8,219 bases of DNA from an uncultured Propionibacteriaceae bacterium (GTDB lineage Bacteria > Actinomycetota > Actinomycetes > Propionibacteriales > Propionibacteriaceae). Below are positions 1 through 6,317 of the stretch, piece after piece; position 1 is the first letter of the stretch, and each line of letters opens with the position of its first letter. A model generated the notes under the pieces. It worked only from the letters and a program-made list of their open reading frames with translations. It was not told the DNA's origin and did not search any database. Location of the stretch: the NCBI GenBank assembly GCA_947038745.1, contig CAMQXE010000048.1:1-8219 (forward strand). Reading direction: 5' to 3'. The position numbers and the translations under genes are program-made.

Positions 1-812
1 CTGCATTGATCGCCATTTTGGCCGGTGTAGCCGTAGGTTTCTTCAACGGCAGCATGATCTATTACGGCAAAATGCCTCCCTTCATCGTGACCTTTGCCAC
101 GTTCGGCATTTCAGCATCGATTCCGAAGATCTTGACGAATGCTTCCTCCGTCACGATCGTCGATCCCATGTTTGCCATCTTTGGCCGAGGCGCCATCTTT
201 GGTATCCCGCTTCCGGTCATCATGGTTGTCATCGTGGCGTTGCTCTGCGCGATTTTCCTTAACCGCACTGCCGCAGGAGTCCACGTTTACGCAGTAGGCG
301 GCAATGCCGACACTGCACGCCTAGCTGGTATCAACGTCCGTAATACGACGATTTTGGTTTACACCGTTTCTGGCGCATGCGCCGCTTTGGGCGGAATTGT
401 GACTGCTTCACGGCTCATGGTGGGCTACCCCACTGCTGGTTCAGGCACTGAACAGTTCTATTCCATCGCCTCAGCCGTGGTAGGCGGCGTTAGTCTCTTT
501 GGCGGCGTAGGTACCATCGGTGGCGCCTTCCTTGGCGCGATTCTTATCGCTGAAGTTTCCAACGGCATGAACGTCATTGGCGTGAGCTCCTACTGGCAGC
601 CCCTCGTAATCGGCGTCATCATCTTGCTGGGCGTTCTTATTGACACCAACCGTCGCAACTTCTCGCTACGCAACCTGTTCAAGCACTTTGGCAAATCCCC
701 TGCTGCTGTATCAGCTCCTACAGCACCACCTGATCACCCCATTACTGACCTCGACTCAGCCCATACACAAGCTGAGCCGACTACTCCAACCCGCAATACA
801 CCCACAAAGTAG
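1..812 (+). CDS. Sugar ABC transporter permease, RbsC family (5' partial)
   Basis: Inner-membrane subunit of a CUT2-type monosaccharide importer, forming the translocation path with the ATPase and binding lipoprotein encoded downstream. The frame is open to the left edge, so the N-terminus (roughly 100 residues by comparison with the ~320-residue RbsC) is missing. The TTG at 6-8 is an internal Leu codon, not a start. About 216 visible residues match the RbsC core: an NG...PFIVTFATFGI helix, the cytoplasmic coupling motif YAVGGNADTARLAGINV, the helix-rich GIVTASRLMVGYPTAGSGTE and AVVGGVSLFGGVGTIGG segments, and a last helix ending in LGVLIDTNRRN. After this comes a tail of about 50 residues rich in Pro, Thr and Ala, which is unusual because RbsC normally ends near that point. 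The gene ends with tandem stops, TAG then TAA, 22 nt before the lipoprotein ATG. The family is certain; the transported sugar cannot be read from this subunit. Confidence 0.93.
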   Translation, partial: ALIAILAGVAVGFFNGSMIYYGKMPPFIVTFATFGISASIPKILTNASSVTIVDPMFAIFGRGAIFGIPLPVIMVVIVALLCAIFLNRTAAGVHVYAVGGNADTARLAGINVRNTTILVYTVSGACAALGGIVTASRLMVGYPTAGSGTEQFYSIASAVVGGVSLFGGVGTIGGAFLGAILIAEVSNGMNVIGVSSYWQPLVIGVIILLGVLIDTNRRNFSLRNLFKHFGKSPAAVSAPTAPPDHPITDLDSAHTQAEPTTPTRNTPTK

Positions 813-834
813 TAACTAACACTCAAGGAGAATC

Positions 835-1836
835 ATGAAGACCCGCCTCCGTCACGTCGGCGTTGCCGCTGCGTGTACTACCCTGCTGTTCACCACTGCG
901 TGTGGCGCAGTTGATACCGGTACTTCGCAGAACAACACTGCTTCTGCCAGCACCGAGCTACCCGCTAGCTGCAAGAATGCTGGCGCCGAGATTGGCGTAT
1001 TGCTGCCCAACCTCACGAACCCTTACTACGTTGCGATGAAGAAGGGCTTTGAAGACGAGGCTAAGGCCAAGAACTTCACTGCCAAGGTTCTTATCGCTAA
1101 CGACAACGACGCCGATCAGCTCGCTCAGGCTCAGACCCTCATCCAGGGAAAGCCCTGCGCCATTGCGTTAAACCCAGTTAACTCTGAGCCTGCCGCTGCC
1201 ATTGTTAAGGCCGCCAATGACGCCAAGATTCCGGTTTTCACTGTGAACGTTGGTGTCTCGGATAAGGCGCTCAAGGCGCAGGGCGGTTACTTCGTCCAGT
1301 ACCTCGGTGCAGATAACGTCGCAGGTGGTAGCGCAATTGCTGAGCAGTTGCTCAAGGATATGGGCAAGGACGCCAAGCTCACCGTTGGCTTGGTCACTGC
1401 ACCAGACCAGACTATCGTGGTCACCCGCGATGACGGTTTCAAGAAGGGCCTGAGCAGCAATCCGAACGCCAAGGTCGCCGCTACTGTTGATGGCAAGGTT
1501 CAGCTAGACACCTCGCTTAACGTCACCAGCGCCATGCTCCAGGGCAACCCTGAGATGAACGTCATCTTCGCTTCCACTGGCCCAGCAACTCAGGGTGCAC
1601 TAGAAGCAGTCAAGGCCTCCGGCCGCGACGTCAAGGTTTACGGTTTCTGCGCCTCTGAGCTTGAGACGACGAAGCAGTACCCAGCTTGCGTTGCTCAGGA
1701 GCCCGAGGACTACGGCAAGCGCGTTATCGATCAGATCCGTAACCACGTAGACGGCCAGAAGGTCGATGCCGAGATCCTGCGCCCGCTCAAGCTCTTCACC
1801 ACCGGCCAGAAGCCTGCCGCTGGCGAAGTTGGCTAA
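835..1836 (+). CDS. Substrate-binding lipoprotein of sugar ABC transporter (RbsB-like, Peripla_BP_4)
   Basis: Extracytoplasmic lipid-anchored receptor that captures the ligand and delivers it to the permease. The ATG follows an AAGGAG (825-830) with a 4-nt spacer. The N-terminus is a lipoprotein signal: Lys/Arg at 2-6, a hydrophobic stretch, and TTAC with lipid-attachment Cys23, then a Ser/Thr/Asn linker. The mature part has the type-1 periplasmic-binding fold: IGVLLPNLTNPYY (53-65), ALNPVNSE (111-118), IPVFTVNVG (132-140), TRDDGF (197-202), VYGFCASE (268-275) and VAQEPEDYG (286-294). By remembered alignment, RbsB ligands Asn13, Asn64, Arg141 and Gln235 are kept as Asn62, Asn113, Arg198 and Gln288. 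Asp89-Arg90, Asn190 and Asp215 become Asn138-Val139, Thr248 and Cys272, so ribose is unlikely. Lysine is encoded almost only by AAG, suggesting high expression relative to its neighbours. The length of 333 residues is normal. The ligand is unknown. Confidence 0.95.
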   Translation: MKTRLRHVGVAAACTTLLFTTACGAVDTGTSQNNTASASTELPASCKNAGAEIGVLLPNLTNPYYVAMKKGFEDEAKAKNFTAKVLIANDNDADQLAQAQTLIQGKPCAIALNPVNSEPAAAIVKAANDAKIPVFTVNVGVSDKALKAQGGYFVQYLGADNVAGGSAIAEQLLKDMGKDAKLTVGLVTAPDQTIVVTRDDGFKKGLSSNPNAKVAATVDGKVQLDTSLNVTSAMLQGNPEMNVIFASTGPATQGALEAVKASGRDVKVYGFCASELETTKQYPACVAQEPEDYGKRVIDQIRNHVDGQKVDAEILRPLKLFTTGQKPAAGEVG

Positions 1837-1870
1837 TCACTAAAACACCACTAGATCGAAGGAGACGCTC

Positions 1871-3376
1871 GTGACCACTCAAGGATTCCGTGTTCGCGAA
1901 ATCACCAAGCAATTTTCGGGAACCCCGGTGCTCACCGGCGTCTCCTTCGACCTGCGCCCAGGAGAGATCGTTGGTCTTGTTGGGCACAATGGCGCTGGCA
2001 AATCAACCTTATTGAAGGTGCTTGCCGGTGCTTATAAACCTGACGGCGGCAGTCTTAGTATTGATGACGCCCTAGTCACTTTCACATCACCAGCAGATGC
2101 ACTCACTCATGGCGTAGCCACGGTGTACCAAGAGCTTTCTTTGTTACCTAACCTCACCGTCGCTGAAAATGTATTTCTTGGTCGTGAGCAGACTAAAGGC
2201 GGCATGCTGTCGCGGGCTGATATGCGCAAGCGCACGCAAGAGCTCCTTGATGAGTTCAATCTCGCGATCAGTCCTGACGCTCATTTAGCTGAGTTGCCGG
2301 TTGCAACCCGTCAGCTATTAGAAATTGCTATTGCTACCACAAAGCAGACTCGCTACCTACTTCTTGATGAGCCCACCACCGCGTTGGAAGGCGAGCAGGT
2401 TGACTATCTGCTTGACTACACCAAGAAGCTGGCCCAGTCTCGTCAGATCGGCATCATCATTGTCGATCATAAACTCGACGAGCTATATCAGATCTGTGAT
2501 CGCATCATCGCTCTAGTTGATGGACGAGTACTGCTTGATGCCGATGCTAAGACGGTCCCTCACGATGAAGTCGTGCGCGCTATCGTCGGCCATGATGTTG
2601 AGTCCGCTGCTACTACCTCCGCAGCCCGCCATGCCGTTGTAGCTAGCGGCAAGGTTGTACTCAGCACGCATCATCTCACTGGCCCAGCGCTGACCGATGT
2701 CAATCTTGAGGCTCATTCAGGGACAGTGCTTGGTATCTACGGCCTTGTTGGTTCTGGACGCACCGAGTTCCTGAGAACCTTGATTGGAATTGAGCCGATG
2801 ACTTCTGGCTCTATCGAGCTTGAGGGTAAACTGTATGTTCCGAAGAGCCCCGCTCATGCGATGAAATGTGGTCTGGCTTATTTGACTGAAGAACGCAAGC
2901 TAGATGGCATCGTGCCGCTGATGCCGAGCCGCGACAATATGTCTTTGCCTATTTTGAAACGCCTTAGCACCGCTGGCTGGCTCAAACGTGCAGCGCTTCG
3001 GGGACGTACTGATTCTCTACTTCGTGACCTCCAAGTTCGGGGAAATACCGATGGCCCGATCCAGTCTCTTTCTGGAGGGAATCAGCAAAAGGTACTTCTT
3101 GGGCGCGTTCTAGCTCAGGAACCAAAGGTACTTCTCCTTGATGAGCCAACGAAGGGCGTCGATATCGGTGTAAAAGCTGAGATCCATGCGCTGCTGCGCC
3201 AGATGGCCCATGATGAAGGCCACTGTTTGATTGTTGTATCGAGCGAAGAAGAAGAGATCTTGCAGGTGAGCGATTCTGTTGCCGTTTTCTCTCAAGGCCA
3301 ACTCATCGCTGGGCCGCTTGATGCAAGCACTTTGACGGTCCCCAAGCTGCGCGAACTTGCGTGGAGCAAGGACTAA
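1871..3376 (+). CDS. Sugar ABC transporter ATP-binding protein, tandem NBD (RbsA/MglA family)
   Basis: Cytoplasmic ATPase driving the importer; both nucleotide-binding domains are in one 501-residue chain, the usual length for CUT2 systems. The GTG start is supported by AAGGAG at 1859-1864 with a 6-nt spacer. NBD1 has Walker A GHNGAGKST (38-46), Q-loop Gln87, Walker B YLLLDEP (162-168) and H-loop His200. Its signature is degenerate, LPVATRQ (142-148) instead of LSxGxxQ. NBD2 has a degenerate Walker A, GLVGSGRTE (291-299), with Arg297 in place of Lys, a perfect signature LSGGNQQK (400-407), Walker B VLLLDEP (420-426), and Ser in place of the switch His (VVSSEEEE). A degenerate NBD2 Walker A is normal in this family; loss of the first signature is less so. 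This is the last gene of the operon, 34 nt after the lipoprotein gene and followed by a strong hairpin at 3417-3459. Lys codons are mixed AAA/AAG, unlike the lipoprotein gene. Confidence 0.96.
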   Translation: MTTQGFRVREITKQFSGTPVLTGVSFDLRPGEIVGLVGHNGAGKSTLLKVLAGAYKPDGGSLSIDDALVTFTSPADALTHGVATVYQELSLLPNLTVAENVFLGREQTKGGMLSRADMRKRTQELLDEFNLAISPDAHLAELPVATRQLLEIAIATTKQTRYLLLDEPTTALEGEQVDYLLDYTKKLAQSRQIGIIIVDHKLDELYQICDRIIALVDGRVLLDADAKTVPHDEVVRAIVGHDVESAATTSAARHAVVASGKVVLSTHHLTGPALTDVNLEAHSGTVLGIYGLVGSGRTEFLRTLIGIEPMTSGSIELEGKLYVPKSPAHAMKCGLAYLTEERKLDGIVPLMPSRDNMSLPILKRLSTAGWLKRAALRGRTDSLLRDLQVRGNTDGPIQSLSGGNQQKVLLGRVLAQEPKVLLLDEPTKGVDIGVKAEIHALLRQMAHDEGHCLIVVSSEEEEILQVSDSVAVFSQGQLIAGPLDASTLTVPKLRELAWSKD

Positions 3377-3416
3377 ATACTCACTCCATATCCGGGGCAG
3401 CATGGAGCATGGTTTG

Positions 3417-3467
3417 GCCCGCTGGCACAGAAAAGTTCAGTTTTCTCGTGACAGCGGGCTTTACCTT
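3417..3467 (+). terminator. Intrinsic-type terminator of the sugar ABC operon
   Basis: Forty nt after the ATPase stop there is a long hairpin. GCCCGCTG (3417-3424) pairs with CAGCGGGC (3452-3459), CAC with GTG, and AGAAAA (3429-3434) with TTTTCT (3441-3446). This gives 17 base pairs interrupted by one G-A mismatch and one bulged C, around a GTTCAG loop. The following TTTACCTT is U-rich but not a clean U tract, so termination may be incomplete, as is common in actinobacteria. The downstream arm also holds the proposed -35 element of the next gene. Confidence 0.82.
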
Positions 3468-3483
3468 GTATTAGTATCTGCGT
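3448..3483 (+). promoter_or_regulatory. Predicted promoter of the metal-sensor gene, giving a leaderless mRNA
   Basis: A -35 GTGACA (3448-3453, five of six to TTGACA) is separated by 18 nt from a -10 TAGTAT (3472-3477), which fits the actinobacterial TANNNT pattern. Counting seven bases past the -10 places the transcription start at 3484, the A of the ATG. No Shine-Dalgarno-like purine run lies upstream of that ATG, unlike the sugar operon genes, which fits leaderless translation. The elements are seen in the sequence; the start site is inferred. Confidence 0.62.
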
Positions 3484-3504
3484 ATGCACGCGGATACTAA
3501 TACA
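3467..3504. promoter_or_regulatory. 38-bp near-palindrome centred on the start codon; probable ArsR-family operator
   Basis: TGTATTAGTATC (3467-3478) is exactly inverted as GATACTAATACA (3493-3504). The inner bases continue the symmetry (GCGT / ACGC), so 16 of 19 half-site positions match about a centre between 3485 and 3486. It covers the -10 hexamer, the predicted transcription start and codons 1-7 of the repressor gene. Long interrupted inverted repeats over the promoter are typical operators of ArsR/SmtB dimers. With a leaderless transcript only the right arm would be in the RNA, so a DNA-binding role is more likely than an RNA hairpin. I see no second copy in the window. Confidence 0.8.
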
Positions 3505-3846
3505 GCTCTTGCTGGTCCAGACTCAGACAATGTCGAACTAGTCGCTGAGATTCTCGCAATCTTGGCAGATTCCACCCGTATCAAGATCGTGCTGGCCTTA
3601 CATGAAGCTCCGGAGTTATCCGTTGGAGCTATCGCCGAGATCGTCGGCAAAAAACCTGCTGGCGTCTCGCAACATCTTGCCCGGATGCGCATGGCTCGCA
3701 TGGTTACCACTCGCCAAGATGGAACAAGTGTGCTCTATCGACTCACCGATGAGCATGCTCTAGCTGTTGTGTTTGAAGCATTCAATCAGGTCGAACATGT
3801 GCTTTCCAACGGAACTCCTCCACGTCATCACCAAGCCGCAAAGTAG
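3484..3846 (+). CDS. ArsR/SmtB-family metalloregulator, KmtR-like (predicted Ni/Co sensor)
   Basis: Small cytoplasmic winged-helix repressor of 120 residues that should leave DNA when it binds metal. Helix-turn-helix: LSVGAIAEIV (45-54) then recognition helix AGVSQHLARMRMARM (59-73), followed by the beta-wing VTTRQDGTSVLYRLT (74-88). The C-terminal helix carries His91, Glu104, His105, His115 and His116. As I recall the literature, these match the five Ni(II)/Co(II) ligands of M. tuberculosis KmtR (His88, Glu101, His102, His110, His111), with a two-residue insertion before the last pair. The N-terminus MHAD also resembles KmtR MYAD, and His2 could be an extra ligand as N-terminal His is in NmtR. 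There is no Cys in the protein, which argues against an arsenic, cadmium or lead sensor of the CxC type. The start codon has no Shine-Dalgarno and coincides with the predicted transcription start. The gene lies 35 nt before the exporter gene and is probably co-transcribed with it. Confidence 0.9.
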   Translation: MHADTNTALAGPDSDNVELVAEILAILADSTRIKIVLALHEAPELSVGAIAEIVGKKPAGVSQHLARMRMARMVTTRQDGTSVLYRLTDEHALAVVFEAFNQVEHVLSNGTPPRHHQAAK

Positions 3847-3881
3847 CTCAAACACTTATCTCTTAGCGTCAGGCATAAACC

Positions 3882-5084
3882 ATGTTTGCAGTTCTTCGGA
3901 ATAGAACTTACGCGCAGCTATTTGCAGCGCAAATTATCGCGCTGCTGGGAACAGGACTGCTGACCATTGCGCTTGGCCTATTAGCTTTTGAAATTGCCAG
4001 AAACCAGGCTGGAGCCGTTCTTGGCACTGCTATGGCGGTCAAGATGATCGCCTATGTTGTCGTAGGCCCACTTATCGCAGCCATGACAATCCGAGTACAG
4101 CGCAAACATCTTCTGGTTATCTCTGATCTGATTCGTGCCGCAGTGGCGCTCGGGCTACCTTTCGTCTCCCACCCGTGGCAAATTTACGTCTTGATCTTCT
4201 TGCTGCAGTCAGCTTCTGCAACTTTCACCCCAGCATTCCAATCAGTAATCCCGTCGATCCTTCCCGATGAAGATGACTACACCTGCGCGCTCTCGCTCTC
4301 TCGGTTGGCCTATGACTTGGAATCACTTCTGAGCCCGCTGCTGGCCGCGGCCCTTCTGAGCGTTATCAGCTACCACCATCTCTTTATGGGGACAGTATTG
4401 GGTTTTCTTGGCTCAGCAACATTGGTCGTACTCTCGCACTTTCCCCAGCGAGAGACGCCCCCACAGTCTCCCTTTGTTGATCGTCTCACCGAAGGTGTCC
4501 GAGTATTTTGGAGGACTCAAGATCTGCGTGCACTTATTGCGCTGAATCTTGTTGTCGCTGCTGCTACAGCAATGGTGATCATCAATACCGTGGTCCTGGT
4601 TAAAGGCCGGATGGGGCTTGAGCAAACCTCGGTTGCGATATTGCTCGGGGCCTACGGCGCCGGCTCTATGATCTGTGCATTACTCATGCCCAGGCTCTTA
4701 ACCCAGTTCTCTGATCGCCAAGTAATGCTTACTGGTGGCGCCGTATCGCCAGTCACACTTCTGGCTGCTGGCGGAGCCATAAAACTCAGCTCTGGACCTG
4801 AGCTATGGCTATTGCTGCTACTGCTGTGGTTCTTCCTTGGAGCCGCTGCTTCCATGATTTTGACGCCTTCATCGCGGCTACTCCGAAGAAGTAGCACAGA
4901 GCAAAATCGTCCCGCAGTTTTTGCTGCTCAGTTCTCCCTCTCCCACGCCTGCTATTTAGTCACATATCCCTTAGCAGGTATTGCCGGTGCAGTGCTTGGC
5001 CTACCCATGACTGCACTCATCCACGCCATGCTTGGCGCATTAGGGATCGGCTTTGCGCTGTGGTTCTGGCGTGTCCCAAGCTAG
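3882..5084 (+). CDS. MFS transporter, putative metal (Ni/Co) exporter
   Basis: Integral inner-membrane carrier of 400 residues with about 12 hydrophobic helices and an MFS_3/EntS-like layout. Helix 1 is near residues 12-38, helix 2 at 44-69, helices 3 and 4 at 77-115. A family-typical stretch is FTPAFQSVIPSILPDEDDYTCALSLSRLAYDLESLLSP, split across 115-152. The two halves are joined by a loop near 186-215. MFS motif A after helix 2 is degenerate: AAMTIRVQRK has Ile70 where the conserved Asp of GxxADRxGR is expected. There is no His-rich tail like those of some nickel exporters of the NreB/NrsD type; scattered His occur at 97, 165, 166, 186, 355 and 381. A weak AGG (3871-3873) sits 8 nt before the ATG, so translation may rely on coupling to the repressor gene. 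The export role and the nickel/cobalt substrate are inferred from the adjacent KmtR-like gene, not from the transporter sequence; a drug or siderophore substrate remains possible. Confidence 0.88.
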   Translation: MFAVLRNRTYAQLFAAQIIALLGTGLLTIALGLLAFEIARNQAGAVLGTAMAVKMIAYVVVGPLIAAMTIRVQRKHLLVISDLIRAAVALGLPFVSHPWQIYVLIFLLQSASATFTPAFQSVIPSILPDEDDYTCALSLSRLAYDLESLLSPLLAAALLSVISYHHLFMGTVLGFLGSATLVVLSHFPQRETPPQSPFVDRLTEGVRVFWRTQDLRALIALNLVVAAATAMVIINTVVLVKGRMGLEQTSVAILLGAYGAGSMICALLMPRLLTQFSDRQVMLTGGAVSPVTLLAAGGAIKLSSGPELWLLLLLLWFFLGAAASMILTPSSRLLRRSSTEQNRPAVFAAQFSLSHACYLVTYPLAGIAGAVLGLPMTALIHAMLGALGIGFALWFWRVPS

Positions 5085-5102
5085 AGCTACAGCCCCGCTA
5101 GA

Positions 5103-6311
5103 TTAAGCACTCCACAATTGCAGTGCTGGAGCAGCTTTGGCAACCACATTTTGAACCTGGAGAATGACGGCATCAAGCCACTGCGTAGCAGCCTGCGCTT
5201 GCTCTGGCGGAATTGCCTGAATCGACGTTAGGTAGTCATCTCCCCCGTTAGCTCGCTGAGCTAAATAGTCGATCAGGGTCGCTGGAGCAGTGGACTCGAT
5301 ATCAGAAATACCAGATATCAAGGTTTTGCTTAAACTACGCAGTTCAGCGCCTTCAGCGTCAGTTGTATCAACCTTCTCAATCAAAGCAACAAGTCTTTTA
5401 CTACGCTCTTCAATACCGGCAGCGAGCTGGCGATGCGCACCCGCAAGTATCAGTTCACCAAACTCTTGTGTTGCGAAGAATGGTGCCCGCGCATACCGAT
5501 ACCAGGCGTCTAAAGCTATGAGCGAAGCAATATATGCCACGTTCTTTTCTAGAGTTGTAGCAAGCCGGGTGTAGCGTCTACGCGCATTAGGACGGCGGAT
5601 CCCACTAACCACCTCAGGCACGATGAGTTCGCCATCACCTAGATCTTCACGCAGCACTGACCCAGCACCCACCACAACATCGAACCCTGTCATAACCGGC
5701 CCGACGGCACCGCCTTGCCCGCCTAAAAAGATTGGCGGCTGATTCAGTAAAACTCCGCGTGGAATGTCTCCAAACAGTGATGCCGTGGTCTTGTCGCCGT
5801 CGGGAGTGAAGTTGAAATGGATGTAGCTAGACCCAATCTCCGAGTGATGTTTCCGGCTCGTTCCACCAGCCATCAAAGCATCACAGAAGTTGATCAGTGA
5901 GCCCAAAGTAACGAAAGGAAAAAGAATTGTCTGCTTTAAGCCAACTGTATGGGCACCGCTTGCCTCTTCTTCAAGAATTGACCCACCACGGACTTGCGCG
6001 CCCGAGCCAAGATTTGCTCCAGCAAGAAATACTGCCTGCGTAGCGACTCCACCCTTGAGCTGCACCCGAGGCCCAAGCTGGCAATTTTCAAGCGTCATCG
6101 GCGCCTCAGCACCAATTTCGCAGCCTGCAGAAATTACTGTGCTAGCACCGCGCAGCCGAGTTCCTGAATGAAGCACAACACCATGTGCGCTGATCTTGGC
6201 GACGTCAACATCATCCGCGATGTCAAGAGTCCATGGGTTTGGGATCGTCACTCCCTTTTCAAGCAGTGCCAGCACCTTTTCGGATCCACGAGGTAGCGGT
6301 AACGCCTGCAC
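5103..6311 (-). CDS. GlmU-like left-handed beta-helix protein lacking the nucleotidyltransferase domain
   Basis: Cytoplasmic protein of about 402 residues. Numbering here is from an ATG two codons upstream (6315-6317). Residues ~30-235 are hexapeptide-like beta-helix repeats (VVLHSGTRLRG, ISAGCEIGAEAPM, FLAGANLGSGAQVRGG, VVVGAGSVLRED). The conserved block at 130-207 (ILFPFVTLGSLINFCDALMAGGTSRKHHSEIGSS, then IHFNFTPDGDKTTASLFGD) parallels the GlmU acetyltransferase region KANHLSYLGD...CNYDG..K..T.IGD, with His157 and Asn169-Phe170 at the places of the catalytic His and the Asn-Tyr pair. Residues ~250-404 are helical, with no family I can name. Proteins with this block are often annotated as UDP-N-acetylglucosamine pyrophosphorylase, but the uridylyltransferase domain (GxGTRMxS) is absent, so acyl transfer or a scaffold role fits better. 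The GTG start is preferred because AAGGAG lies 6 nt before it. It lies downstream of the DUF2130 gene in the same direction and converges on the MFS gene 18 bp away. Confidence 0.85.
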   Translation of the reverse strand: MQALPLPRGSEKVLALLEKGVTIPNPWTLDIADDVDVAKISAHGVVLHSGTRLRGASTVISAGCEIGAEAPMTLENCQLGPRVQLKGGVATQAVFLAGANLGSGAQVRGGSILEEEASGAHTVGLKQTILFPFVTLGSLINFCDALMAGGTSRKHHSEIGSSYIHFNFTPDGDKTTASLFGDIPRGVLLNQPPIFLGGQGGAVGPVMTGFDVVVGAGSVLREDLGDGELIVPEVVSGIRRPNARRRYTRLATTLEKNVAYIASLIALDAWYRYARAPFFATQEFGELILAGAHRQLAAGIEERSKRLVALIEKVDTTDAEGAELRSLSKTLISGISDIESTAPATLIDYLAQRANGGDDYLTSIQAIPPEQAQAATQWLDAVILQVQNVVAKAAPALQLWSA

Positions 6312-6317
6312 TTCCAT

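Noticed and set aside
3110..3403. 97-codon minus-strand frame over the ATPase 3' end and the operon terminator
   Set aside because: Runs antisense through the conserved NBD2 coding region and matches no recognisable domain.
3384..3407. CTCCAT...ATGGAG inverted repeat just after the ATPase stop
   Set aside because: A 6-bp stem with a 12-nt loop and no U tract; the much longer hairpin at 3417-3459 explains termination.
5106..5127. AGCACT...AGTGCT inverted repeat at the convergent gene ends, considered as a terminator
   Set aside because: Only a 6-bp stem with a 10-nt loop, no U tract in either direction, and it lies inside the last codons of the minus-strand gene.
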